From: Chromobotia macracanthus
Taxonomy: Eukaryota > Chordata > Actinopteri > Cypriniformes > Botiidae
Assembly: GCA_036877525.1 (NCBI GenBank)
Contig: JAZGTH010000001.1
Location: forward strand, 9,804,001-9,868,000
Length of the DNA stretch: 64,000 nt
Reading direction: 5' to 3'
In this document: one piece after another, positions 25,139 to 36,333 of the stretch
How positions within the stretch are numbered: position 1 is the first letter of the stretch
How the letters are laid out: each line of letters begins with the position of its first letter
Notes under the pieces: model-generated
Told to the model about the DNA's origin: nothing
Seen by the model: only the letters and a program-made list of their open reading frames with translations
Database searches by the model: none
Made by a program: the position numbers and the translations under genes

Positions 25139-26669
25139 CTATGCTATTTGAAAAGACCTTTTGAGCATTGAGCTGAACTTTAAAAGGTCACAGGTCCTCA
25201 TTACAAACACTTGATGGCCCTTGTTCAGTCTTTTGGCTGGGTCCAAAACCATCATGCCTCGTCCTAAACTACCTTGCATCTCCACACGTACAGGACACTC
25301 AAAACTGTCTGTAATCACACTACTGTCTAGGCAAGCTGCAACAGCATAAGCATCGTAGGGTACAAACCCTTTTCCAAAGAGAAAATCTTTGACATTGTTG
25401 CCAAAGTCTCTAGAGTAGGCCCAACATTTTGAGGTTATCTTCTTTACGAACCGAGCAACTACTGTATCCTGATTGACCAGTTCATCAAAAAACTCCTGGA
25501 AAAAGATTATATTCGATTAAATTTAAAACAAGACAGATTTGATACGTTTTTGATAAGAATCTGTGAATGTCCTCATTTTAAATATGATGGCTGGCTCTTA
25601 CCCAAGATAATTTGTTTCTGCAAGTAAACTCCCAGGTTGCAATATGTGTTGGGCAGGTGTACTCCTCCAAAACTATGTAAGCTGATTCTGCATCCATTCC
25701 AAAATTGAACTCTGCACATGGTGTCACATTTCCCTTGCCTGTAAAATGAACAGTGATCACTATGGGGAGCTGGTGTCATAATACGTGTCCTGACTTGTGC
25801 TGTTGTGTTTTCTCTTGGTTGGCTTGGTGTCTGTTTGCTGTATAATCACTCACTGATTTAAAGTAGTTCTGCTGTTTTTACTGTGGAAAACTCTTACCTT
25901 CCATATTACCACCCATAATATACAAATCCTTGAGTTTCTGAGGCAGGGTGGGATCCAATGTAACAGCCAAAGCCAAGTTAGTAAGTGGACCAAGAGCTAT
26001 AAGGGAGACCTAGATACCAGTAAACAAACACTGAACTGTGCCAGCTCAACAATTCAACCACAAGATGGCATCACAACATTCTGCAAGAGCAAGTCACATT
26101 TCAAGCAAATTTTGAAAAAGGCCATTTATTTTGTTGTTCATTTTAATTAAAAAAATGAACTTTAAATGAATAAGTTCAACAGATTATTCCTTACCTCCCC
26201 CTGGTTTTCATTTATCAGTCTTATCAAGGCATGAACAGCGTGTTCTTTTTGTATCTGCTGCTTCCAAGTCTCTAATTCTCTGTTTTCAAAAACATCTCCC
26301 AACCCATCTGTGCCAAAGTGGTCTTTTAAAGACTTCACAGCTCCAACTAGAGGACCTGCAGACCCTTTGAAGACTGGAATCTGAGAAACAATACAAAACA
26401 CTGTGTGGTTCACTCAAGTTCTGCTTATCTAGTTAGAAAGCATCACACCTGTAATGTTACTATGTTTAAATTGGTATTGGATTTACCTCAGGTTTTCCAC
26501 AGACTGACAGTACCCGCAGTACGTTTTGACATACATTATCCAAATCAGTGTTCCCAAAGCAGCAGGTGATGCCCAACATCTTCACATTTGGAGCTGCGAG
26601 AGCAACTATAATAGCCACAGCGTCATCTATGCCACAGTCTGTGTCGATTATCAGCAGCTTTTGAGTCAT
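25139..26669 (-). CDS. inosine-uridine preferring nucleoside hydrolase family protein
   Basis: Nucleoside hydrolases split nucleosides into base and ribose for salvage. Exons in transcript order are 26669-26487, 26380-26195, 26009-25898, 25738-25602 and 25495-25139. All phases join and give 324 aa, the usual family length. The N-terminus carries the family metal-site motif IIDTDCGIDDA (Asp9, Asp11, Asp15, Asp16). Asn40 (FGN), IALGPLTN, MGGN and AEFNF (Glu170, Asn172) match known substrate and calcium positions. In the C-terminal motif PYDAYAVA, Asp254 is kept but Tyr253 stands where well-studied enzymes have a catalytic His. There is no signal peptide, so it is probably cytosolic. Mammals lack this family; fish and invertebrates have it. 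I am sure of the family but not of the preferred substrate. Confidence 0.92.
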
Positions 26670-27219
26670 GATGGTTGGATGTAGCCCTTCCGAAGACAGC
26701 AGTTTGGTTCCGCTTCACATCAACCATGTGAACCATGTAACCATTTCAAAAGCACAAATGTCAGCAGGGTAGCCAGGTAAGACCCAGTGATATAATTTGG
26801 GTTAAACAAATCCAGACAACTTTCTTAATGTGTCTAATACCATCAAACATAAGGCACCTTTAGGGAAACTTGTGTTGCACTTTGTTTCAAACTGTTAATG
26901 TTACAAGTGACACATTCGTGCATAAATTAATATATATAAAAAATGTAATGTGCAAGGAGATGCACAAATAAATTCAGCACCAAGGCAAAAATGATACCTT
27001 ATAAGTAATGGTAAAGGAAATATAAATTTGAATGTACATTTAATCATTAATTTGAATGGATTAAATGTAACTTTTTAATCATTGATGTTTTTATGTAGCT
27101 GCCAAAGTGAGAAGGCCAAAGTACACTTCAGCTGTTTCAGTCTTTGTGCCCAGATGTCAGCGTCTTAGGACTTTGAGCGGAGAAAATAAGGTAAGGTGTC
27201 AGTGGGATCAGAGTGCAAC

Positions 27220-27520
27220 CGTGCAGAAAAAGTATACTTAACAATGTTCAAATATATTTTAAAGTATACTTTACGTAGTAAAACAATGTACGTAGTATAG
27301 TGTACTTGTAAGTGTACTATGGTAATACTACTTGGGTCCAAATTAGTCCAATTTTAAGTTTATGAAAGCAAGTATACTTTAAGTGAAACAGTAGGAAACT
27401 TTGAGTACACAACTACGTTTTGAGAAGTACATACAGTACATTTCTGAAAAAGATCAAATATAATTTCGTGTTTTTAGTTTAAAATAAGTATACTAATAGC
27501 ACACTTAATCAGCTACGCCC
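27220..27520. repeat. AGTATACTT-rich repeat, probably a small DNA transposon remnant
   Basis: The words AGTATACTT, GTACGTAGTA and AAGTACATACAGTACA recur in direct and inverted form over 300 bp with no coding potential. This pattern is typical of small inverted-repeat elements in fish. I could not define exact ends or a target-site duplication. Confidence 0.45.
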
Positions 27521-28539
27521 CTGAATATCAGGCTGATATTAAAATCGATTTTTCATGCATTTTCAAATTAAACATTTTTCTAAAATCGTCTAGAAAGTTA
27601 TAAACCCAGGTTACATTGTAAGTCTCTACTTCGACTCTTACGTATTGCTTTACCTACCACGTTTCTGCACCTGCTCACGTTAGTTCTTTGACAGGCAGCT
27701 CGGTCAACATTCAACACAAGCACGCTCTACTTCCCCTGAAAAAATACCAAAACAGAGGTAGGTCGTCTTCAAAGCTATCAGCATTACTAAACTACACGTC
27801 AAAACGTCAACATTTCGTTAAAATTCCTAAATATATTTTTAACAATTTGTTGAAATGTTATAGTATATGCTGTTAAATATGATTTATACAAATATTTCAA
27901 TCTTTTATCTCCTACAAAACCCCCTCATTTCAGATTGGTATTGCCTGCTGAAACACAGCTAGGCAGTCAAACGGAGAGGTCGCACAGCGCAGATTGTATA
28001 AAATACAATCTCCTTGGAAATTGACGAGGTAGGTGTAGACACCTTCTTTTCTCCAGTGTTAACAAAAATCACATACATATGCATTTTCAAATTACATTTC
28101 GCATCAGTATGACAGTTTGTGTGACGGGTGGGTGGATGGGTTCTTGCTAATAGCCTATTAATGGCTATGTGCATACTGCTTAGCTGTTATCAATATTTTG
28201 TCTGTGTGATTTCAGATTTAAAAGTCAGATCGCGGCTTTGTTCATTATTTGTCCTCTGATCTATTATTGAAATGAAACATTGCCTACCTATTGTCATCGA
28301 TAAAGAATGAAGAAACGATTCTGATGTATGACGAAGATGCTGTAGGAGCAATTCAACCGTGGTACAATTGAGGTTTAGTCCATTTCAACCATGAAACGTC
28401 TACTATTGAAAGCTATTGATGGGGCTTGCCAATCAGTTCCTTCCAGTATCTCACTTACAGCAGAAGATGTCAGTATGATAATAATCTGGCCTAGTTCAGG
28501 ACTACTGTATTTGCATTTAAGTACATTTAATTAGCATGT

Positions 28540-28610
28540 GTTTCCTGGGATTCGAACCCATAATCTTTTGCATTGCTAACGCCACGCTCTACCAGCTGAG
28601 TTACCGAAAC
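28540..28610 (-). repeat. tRNA-derived SINE head (tRNA-Ala-like)
   Basis: On the - strand this reads as a degenerate tRNA. It has an A-box-like TAACTCAGCTGGTAGAGCG, an anticodon-arm-like GCGTTAGCAATGC, an intact B box (GGGTTCGAATCCC) and a weak acceptor stem. The mismatched stems and neighbouring SINE tail sequence make a pol III SINE head more likely than a tRNA gene. Confidence 0.7.
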
Positions 28611-28754
28611 CTATATGTTACCATAAATAATCATGGTAATGGTGTCACACCTTAGTCTGCAAACATCCAGTACACATTATTTAGGTGTTTTGTTTTCATG
28701 AATCATGCTTCAAATGTGTGCTGTGTACAATCTGTTGATCAGTGAACAGTTTGT

Positions 28755-28815
28755 TGAAGCACTTTTGTAAGTTGCTTGAAATAAAAGCATCTGCTGAATG
28801 CCACAAATGTAAAAT
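28755..28815 (+). repeat. fish SINE tail fragment
   Basis: TTTTGTAAGTTGCTTGAAAT followed by AAAAGCATCTGCTGAATG is a diverged copy of the common teleost SINE tail. It is on the + strand, opposite in direction to the SINE head about 150 bp away, so the pair is not one intact element. Confidence 0.6.
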
Positions 28816-29076
28816 CCTTATATATATTTTTTAAACTATTGTCTAATTCTATAATGCTTCTATTATAAGTTTACAATTTCATAATCTTGGAGTACTTGTT
28901 TCTGTATATGTTGTGCCTAGCTGTTGTTGTAGATTCCTCAGGTTATCTCTGTCTGTCTTGTTTTTAATTGTAGTCAGTGAATGAGATTCCTTGAGCTCTC
29001 CTCTTGGACCAAACTGTCACAGCTGAACAAACACCTGTAGGTTATTCTCGTAACCATCATCCCTGTTCTCCGTTCA

Positions 29077-32000
29077 ATGCCTAACACTGTGGAAAGTGAA
29101 GGCGACAAGGTATCTGCTAGTACTGATCAGGAGACCCCATCACGGGCCTCAGGCAGAGAGGATGAGCGCAACCACAGTTTCCTGAACCCTTTGACACGTG
29201 ACGCACTGCGGACGCGACGGGCATCCAGTGCAGAGCTTCAGCTTCCATGGACCTGCCCCGTAACACATTCCCGGGAGAAGTTCTACACCGTCTGCTCAGA
29301 CTATGCGCTGCTCAACCGAGCCCGACCAATCATCACGTCTGAAGATGTGCCACTGGCCAGTCCATCGTTAGTCAAACCCAACATTGCATCCCCCTCTCAG
29401 AGTCACACTGGGGGTATAAGTGTGTCTTTAGATGGGAACTGTGAAATGGAGGTTTTGACATCCAGCAACAAGCCTGTGCTGGCCTGGGAGATTGACACCT
29501 CAGATTTTGATGTAGTTTTAACCCGAAAATCCAGAACAAGTATGTCTTCACTGACATCTGCATACTGTAGACCACAGATCATTTGAGGGAAGGGCTTTAA
29601 AAATAAAATGATAATTTAAATTGTGGAATTTTTTATTTTAAAAACAATGTTTTTCAAGGTAATAATAGATCTGAAACAAGAATAAAATTTTACAGTTACA
29701 GGGTATTTTTTTATCTGCATTCTGGTGAGCATGAAAAAATATGTCAGAAAAATTATGTCATACGTGCTGTAGTTTATGTATCTACAGTGTACTCTGTACA
29801 GTGTACATCTACTATTATGTATATACAGTGATGGCCTCAGTGATACAGGTGATTGTGTATGACTCACTGATCTGAGGAAGGCACAGTTAAACCATTCACA
29901 TAAATTTCACCTAACAGTGCTTACCTGAGCAAACGTCTACGTGTAGATCTCTTTATTAAATTAAGAATAAAGAATAAATTAAGACTTCAAGAGACAATTG
30001 TATTGCAGTTGTGCTATTCAGTGTGGTACATGTACCAAGTCCTTGTTTATATTATCCTCAAATGCATATTTATTAACAATGTGTGTGTATAGATTTGAAC
30101 CAGCAATAGTCTACTATAATATTCATAATGCTATTAAAGGTTAACCTCATTAAAAATTAAACAACCTATATTGTTTTCTCAGGTAATTTAAAGAAATTAA
30201 ACTCAAAGAAAATGAAATCATCAGACAGGCCAAGCAGAAACCTCCAAGATCCCCCACCACAAGCCTCTTTGGAGGACATCAAACAGAGAAAAGTCCTGGA
30301 CCTCCGCAGATGGTATAAGTGCAAGTGTTTTCTCACATTCATTGCTTATCTTTAGGTAACCTTTTTTCTTTGACCTTTCAGGTACTGCATCAGCCGCCCC
30401 CAGTATAAAACTTCATGTGGAATCTCTTCACTCGTCTCCTGCTGGAATTTTCTCTACAGTACTTTAGGAGCAGGCAGGTCTGTGTGTTTCTTACTGAAAT
30501 GTATGAGCCACTTTTGAATTTTGTGGCTAACAGAGCTTTTTAAATTTGTGAGTTATAGAATATTTATAAAAGGTGTTGGTGATTTAATATGTAAGACTTG
30601 ACACAAAGTAATGTTTGCTAATGTTTAGTAATGTTAGAGCACACATATTTAACTGTGTTTAAGGAATGAATGTGTCTGGAAGTGTATTGTTAGAAGCAAA
30701 AACAGAACATTCATTTGATTTATTTTAAAATTGTAAGCAGGTCTTTGAAGTCTTGGTAGGAATAGCAAAGACTAACCTTCAGATTTCATTGGTTCAGTCT
30801 TCCACCTATTTCTCAAGAAGAGGCCTTGCACATACTTGGTTTTCAGCCTCCGTTTGAAGACATTAAATTTGGACCATTCACAGGCAATGCAACTCTGATG
30901 AGGTAAGATTACTGTATTTTGGGCCTTATCAGGCCTCTATTTTTAAATATTAATATTTTTAAAGTCTATATCTATTTTTATATTGGTGCAGATGGTTTAG
31001 ACAAATCAACGATAATTTTCGTGTCAGAGGATGCTCTTATATTCTGTACAAACCTCATGGGAAGCACAAGACAGCGGGAGAGACAGGTGTGAAGTCATTT
31101 TTCACTTTGAAGAGGCTTCAATAGCATATTGATCTACAAATGCACTTTTGATGTAGTCTGTTAAGCTCAAGACAACAGCTCACATGTAATAAGAGATCAT
31201 CTAGTCTAAAGAACCTTTTCCAGATCTGTCCAAAATTGCTGAGTCAACCAGTTGTATTATTTTATGATCTGGTGTGGTTGGGTATTTTTAAAATATAGTT
31301 TATCTGTTATTCAAGCCTAAAATATATTTATAAGCACATGTATCTTCATCTTAGCTGACGGGGCACTGATGAAGCTGACTCAGGGTCTCAAAGATGAATC
31401 CATGGCCTACATTTACCACTGTCAAAATCACTACTTCTGTCCTGTGGGCTATGAAGCTACACCTATAAAAGCAGCCAAAGCATACAGGTACAACATATAA
31501 TTTAATTTCTAAGCACTCCATGTGTATTATAGCAAGTTTTATAAATTATTATTTAATAAATATAAATATTTTAGTACAAAAGAAAAAGGTACAGTGCCTT
31601 CCATTATTAATGGGACAGTAAATGTAAAATTGCTCTGTTTGCTGTGGAGTCAAGAAATCTTTTGTAATTAAACTGTATATATGAGGCAAATGTACAAAAT
31701 GTCAAATGTTTGGACATTTTCCATCGCTTTTCTGTCAGAGTCAGCTCCTTCGTCTTCATCTTGCCCTATGTGTGTTCTCACTGACCGCAAGACTTAGGCT
31801 GCAGAAGCAATAGACAGAACTGATACTACACATTTCCTGCTTTTAATGCAAGAAGAATAAATGCAACAGGACACAGCTAGAAACTCAATTGTGAGCCAGT
31901 TGTCCCAATACTGAAGCTCCAATTATACAGAGGGATGAAACTCTGCTGTTCTTCTAAACTGGAAAAATCTTTGTGTTGAAACAGCCAACTAACAAAATGT

Positions 32001-32932
32001 GACATTCTGTACTTTTACCTCATTCATCTTTTAATCATAAAAAAATGTTTTTTTTAAAAAAAATCTATCTTTACCTATGGTCCCAATACTTACAGAGGGC
32101 ACAGTATTTTAATGATCAATAAATAATTATAAAATAATACAAGCTGTAAGAATAAAATTCTGCATTTCATATTGCAGTTATTTGAAGTAAGGAGTTATGT
32201 AATATAATTAAGAATCTTTTCACAGAGGGCCACTGCCTCTAAATGACATGGAACACTGGATTCTCATTGGTGAACCAAGCAGGAAACACCCTGCAATCCA
32301 CTGTAAAAAGTATGATTTTCTTTATTAATGTTTTTGTAATATGTGATGTAATTTTAAATATATGTATTTAATAATATGACCACACATTCCCGGTTTTGTT
32401 TGTAATCAGGTGGGCAGATATTGTGATGGATCTGAACACTCAGAACCCAGAATACTTAGATATTCGCCATATAGAGAGAGGCATTCAGTATCGTAAAACC
32501 AAAAAGGTACATGACTGAGGATTGATGACTTAAAAAGTACTTTAGATATTGCATAGATTTTTGTTTAAAATGTTATTTCAAAATAAGTGTCCATGTGCAT
32601 AATGTAAGGTAGAAATGCCCCATATATTTTTATAGGTGGGGGGCAATCTGCATTGTATCATAGCCTTCCAGAGAGTGAACTGGCAGAAGTTGGGGCCATG
32701 GGCTCTGAATCTGGAAAACCTAAGGCATGATCTCCACCATCAGGCTCCAGAGCACAGAGGCCAAGCAGTCACCGAGGACGGCTCTGAGGAGAGAGCTGTA
32801 AAACGTCTGGGCAGGTCACTCAGTACAGGAAATCAGAAATCAGACAACAGTTGGAAGCGTTTTTCCAACACAGCAGAGTACAAGCACAGAGGCTCTCCAG
32901 ATAGTGACCTAGATGAAGACATAACTGACTAA
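29077..32932 (+). CDS. bivm: bivm, basic immunoglobulin-like variable motif-containing protein
   Basis: Exons are 29077-29539, 30183-30312, 30382-30477, 30798-30902, 30992-31086, 31355-31487, 32226-32309, 32410-32506 and 32636-32932. All phases join and give 499 aa; human BIVM is about 503. The match to BIVM runs nearly the whole length: WTCPVTHSREK near residue 60, [36 protein letters not shown] at 209-224, FEDIKFGPFTG, IYHCQNHYFCPVGYE at 316-330, HPAIHCKKWADIV at 362-374, and YRKTKKVGGNLHCIIAFQR. The N- and C-terminal ends are more variable and polar. BIVM is a widely expressed intracellular protein of unknown biochemical role. The Cys210 and His318/His322 blocks look peptidase-like (inference). 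A mariner-type MITE lies in the intron before exon 32226. Confidence 0.96.
31592..32104. mobile_element. Tc1/mariner-type MITE in a bivm intron
   Basis: A 513-bp block starts CAGTGCCTTCCATTATTAAT and ends in the imperfect inverse, ACTTACAGAGGGCACAG. Shared TGCC and GGGAC words lie in both terminal repeats. It is flanked by TA on both sides (31590-31591 and 32105-32106), the target-site duplication of Tc1/mariner elements. No transposase frame is present, so it is non-autonomous. Confidence 0.75.
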
Positions 32933-33045
32933 ATCTGAAGTAGTCAGCCCTCCACCTAAGGAGTTTTACATGGGTTTACAACTGTTTTGAACAAACAACA
33001 GTGAAAGGTAATAATTATGTTAGATAAGGTTGTGGGCAAAATAAT

Positions 33046-33235
33046 AGGGGGTGTGGTGTAGTGGTTAAAGCTCAGTACTTGTAACCAATAAGGTTGCTGG
33101 CTAGATCCCCATAGGGAATAAGTCAAGAGCTATTTTCTTGCAAAGCTCTTAACTCTGGTTTGCTTCAGGGGAATCTACCAAATATTATGTTAACGTTGTC
33201 ATTATATTCCAATACAATGATGTCTCAGCAACAAA
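33046..33235 (+). repeat. degenerate tRNA-derived SINE in the bivm 3' region
   Basis: The head GGTGTAGTGGTTAAAGCTCA with TTGCTGGCTAGATCCCC (a mutated B box) is followed by a body resembling GCAAAGCTCTTAACTCTGGT and TTGCTTCAGGGG. This tRNA head plus 'gcactTAAC...CAGG' body is a common teleost SINE structure. The copy is old and diverged. Confidence 0.65.
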
Positions 33236-33242
33236 TTCTGCC

Positions 33243-33248
33243 AATAAA
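33243..33248 (+). terminator. poly(A) signal candidate for bivm
   Basis: AATAAA lies 310 bp after the bivm stop codon. If used, the SINE just upstream is part of the bivm 3' UTR. Confidence 0.5.
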
Positions 33249-34198
33249 GTATTTGTATTTTGTTCTAAAACAGTCACCTCCAGTCAAAATGCTGCTTTGT
33301 AAAACCCTTTGCGAATAAATGGATCAACGTGAATTGTGCAGTTAACTGCACTATGTATACCGAGCATATTTGATTTTTATATCAAAAGCATTATTCCATT
33401 TCTGTTATATGCTACTGATGGTAGCTCATGGGAGGATAGTGTGAAAAATCTGTATAAAATGCATACAGAATGCTCCTAACACTACATAGACGACTAACGT
33501 ATAAACAAAAATGGCTTTATTTATGTAAGGCTTAATTGGCTTAAAAGGATCAATTGAAGTTATCATAATGAAGACTGTATATTAATTATCTCAGCGAGCT
33601 TTTAAATATTTGACACAACAGGATCAGGTTGTAGTGCAGTGATAGGATGGAGCCATCTGTAAATAGTATTTTGATGGATTACTGCAATGTTCTTTGTGAA
33701 ACGCTTAAAGCTAAGACTGCATGATTGCCTTCATGTTACGCACATTGCAGATTGTGTTCTTTAATGCAACATCTAATGTATGATGTTCAATGTTTAGTCA
33801 TCACAAATCTCAAACTCATGAATCTAGCGTGTTGGTATTCTTTTTATTTATTAATAAAATATTTATACACCTTCTTACAAATCAGTGGATTATTATAAAG
33901 GCAACTAAATGTTGATATAATGTTATACCAGCAGGATCAACATGGCAGCACCCAGCTATCTATATGATCACATAAGCAAAAAAAGTCAAACACTTTACAA
34001 CTCAAATATTCCATTCCTGAAACCACTGAAGCTGTATCTAATGACATTACCAAAGACTTTAATATTTATTATAGTTCATGCCACTGATTACAAAGTGTAT
34101 TTCTTAATATTTTTTAACCCAAGTTTAAATAAAACAAACCTTGTACCTCTATAATAGCAGTAACAAAATGACCAGGTAACTATTACAAACAGACCAGT

Positions 34199-34204
34199 TT
34201 TATT
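34199..34204 (-). terminator. poly(A) signal candidate for pars2
   Basis: AATAAA on the - strand about 130 bp beyond the pars2 stop codon. It is the nearest canonical signal on that strand. Confidence 0.5.
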
Positions 34205-34331
34205 ATCATTATTTCTTTACACACTTTACAGGTCTTCCCACATCCCAAACTTCTTGATTAATGACACAAACATCATTTACACTCTTAGCCCATTAAATGT
34301 ATACAAAAATTAGTAATGTTGTTAAACATTA

Positions 34332-36333
34332 CTAGATGGTTTCAGCTCTGCTCAAAAGATCCACCAGCCCCTCTTTACTAAGGAACATGGTTTCTCCACT
34401 CTGCTGACAAAGAACTTCAAAAATGGGGTGATCCTCTAAAGCTTTCTGCCCAACCACCACTACATATGGATACCCTAGAATCTTAGCATCCTTTAGTCTT
34501 TTACCAATGGTCATTTGAGTCCTATCATCCAGAACCACCTCACCTCTCAGGTTGGGTAAACTGTTGCCCAAGCTTTGAGCCAGATCCTCAGACATTCTCG
34601 TGGCCTCATGTGCCTTGCTGCCCTTTTTAGGTGGAAGAACACACACTTGATAGGGAGCAATTAAGCCAGGCCAGCGAATAGCATCCTCAGATGACAGAAC
34701 CTCTATAGAGGCGGCAAGGATTCGAGTAACACCCAGTCCGAAACAGCCCATCTCTGCCACTAAAGGCTCATTCAGAGCATTGACAAACAAGGCGTTAAAC
34801 ACTTGTGAATATTTTGTGCCAAGGTAAAAAGTGTGTCCCACTTCAATACCTCTGGATTCGGTCAATGTGCCAGTTTGGCACTGTGGGCAGTCAGTCTGCT
34901 CTGGTTCCATGGTTTCAACATTGGCGGAAAAGCCACAGTTTCCACAAACAAGTAGTCGGTCTTCACCAATGTCTGCTGGTAGCTGAAACTCATGGGAAAG
35001 CGTGCCTCCTATGTTCCCGGTGGCAGCCTGAACCTGGACCCACCTTATGCTCAAGCGGTCAAATAGACGTCCATATGCTCTGCACACAGACTGGTATGTA
35101 TCAAGGGCTGCTTCCTCACTAATGTCAAAGGAATACATGTCTTTCATGTAGAATTCCCGGCCCCGTAGGAGCCCGAATTTTGGCTTCTGTTCATCACGAA
35201 ACTTTCGTGTTACCTGACGACACAATTGCATGTTATTTTTGCAATATATTACCACAGCACTATGCTACAAAATAAGACACAGTTTTGAATAATTAATAAA
35301 AATGAATATGCAATAACATGTATAGTAAACTAGCCTACATGACAACATCTATTTACAAGTGTTTACAAAAACAGCAGCAAAAGCCATTTTTTAAAGTTAT
35401 ATTTTGGACTTTTAATCACTTTATTGGATAGCGCAGTGAAAATGAAACAGAAAATCAGATGGAAGAGGGGAACAGAAGTTGAGAAAAGTACCACAAACTG
35501 GGACTCGGACTGAGGTCCCCCAAGTGCTACTGTGTGAAATAATGTCCATATAATACCATGTATTTTATAATTTCCTAATTATTAATGAATAATTTCATTA
35601 TTTAATTTTTTTCCTTATGTTTATCTTTTGTCTCAACTGTTCTAAAATGTATTTTTTAAAGCTGCTTTGCAACAATGCAAAATTAGGAGTATCACTTTAG
35701 AAACAATTCAATTTGAATTGAATATGTTGGAGCACAGCCCACAAGAATACTGGCTCCAACAGTAAAACCAAATTTTAATACCTGATACAGCAGAAGTGGA
35801 AGCTTCTTGTAGGACAATGTGCTCTGTGAAGCAAAAAGTTCTGTAACTGCTTCTTCATGAGTCGGCCCAAGGCAGTATTCCACATTGTGCCGGTCCTGTA
35901 GCCTGAACATTTCTTTTCCCATGAGCTCCCAGCGTCCACTCTTCTTCCAAAGTTCTGCACTGCACAATGCTGGCATATCAACTTTCTGCCCACCGATCGC
36001 ATGCATCTCCTCATCGATGAGCCGGATCAGCTTCTCCATGGACCTTAGAGCCACTGGTAAATAGTAAAAGCAGCCGGGATTGGAGGGATGGATCAGTCCT
36101 GTCTGCAGCATTAGTCTCTGGCTGCGGCATGTCAGGTCTCCTACCTCCTGACCTTCCCGAAGGTTGGAAGGCTGGAAGAGACGAGACGCAAGCGTTGTTG
36201 GGATAACTGGTTTGGAAGGGGCACAGACTGGGGGAGAAGTGTGGGTGGCACAGTTAATGTGGCTTCTCTTTAGTACTTTAAAGAGAGTCCTGGACAGCAT
36301 AGTTGGAAGTTTGTGATACATTAACAAATCCAT
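34332..36333 (-). CDS. pars2: pars2, mitochondrial prolyl-tRNA synthetase
   Basis: The enzyme charges mitochondrial tRNA-Pro with proline. There are two coding exons, 36333-35782 and 35213-34332, joined in phase 0 (VTRKF follows LLLYQ), giving 477 aa; human PARS2 is 475. Class II synthetase motifs are visible: motif 1 region around EMHAIGGQKVDMPAL, motif 2 (VTRKFRDEQKPKFGLLRGREFYMKDMYSFD, split by the intron), and motif 3 (EMGCFGLGVTRILAA). The anticodon-binding domain (APYQVCVLPPKKGSK onward) ends the protein. A basic, Ser/Thr-rich N-terminus fits a mitochondrial presequence. In-frame ATGs at residues 1, 5 and 12 leave the true start open. The upstream neighbour dnai4 is head to head with it. 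Confidence 0.96.
35214..35781 (-). other. pars2 coding-region intron with repeat sequence
   Basis: This 568-bp GT-AG intron lies between LLLYQ and VTRKF, in the motif 2 region. About 35395-35530 resembles a fish SINE/repeat body (ATCACTTTATTGGATAGCGC, then GGGACTCGGACTGAGGTCCC). About 35655-35725 has a GCTGCTTTGCAACAATGCAA / AATTCAATTTGAATTGAAT tail common in fish repeats. Confidence 0.6.

Larger units (their letters stand above)
26670..29076. other. intergenic region between the hydrolase gene and bivm
   Basis: The two genes are divergent, with 2.4 kb between start codons. The region probably holds both promoters and bivm 5' UTR exons: donor-like GTAGGT sites follow 27762 and 28027, and an acceptor TTAATTGTAG precedes 28974. 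It also holds an AGTATACTT-rich repeat (27220-27520) and SINE fragments (28540-28815). The non-coding exon assignments are guesses. Confidence 0.5.
32933..34331. other. convergent 3' region of bivm and pars2
   Basis: This 1.4-kb gap between the two stop codons holds the probable bivm 3' UTR with AATAAA at 33243-33248 and a second at 33316, a SINE (33046-33235), and a pars2 poly(A) signal on the - strand (34199-34204). I see no ERCC5-like exon, although ERCC5 follows BIVM in mammals. Confidence 0.6.

Noticed and set aside
28540..28610. Functional tRNA-Ala gene on the - strand
   Set aside because: Stems are mismatched and SINE-like sequence surrounds it; a SINE head is the better call.
34805..35122. 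105-aa open frame on the + strand
   Set aside because: Antisense of the pars2 catalytic exon.
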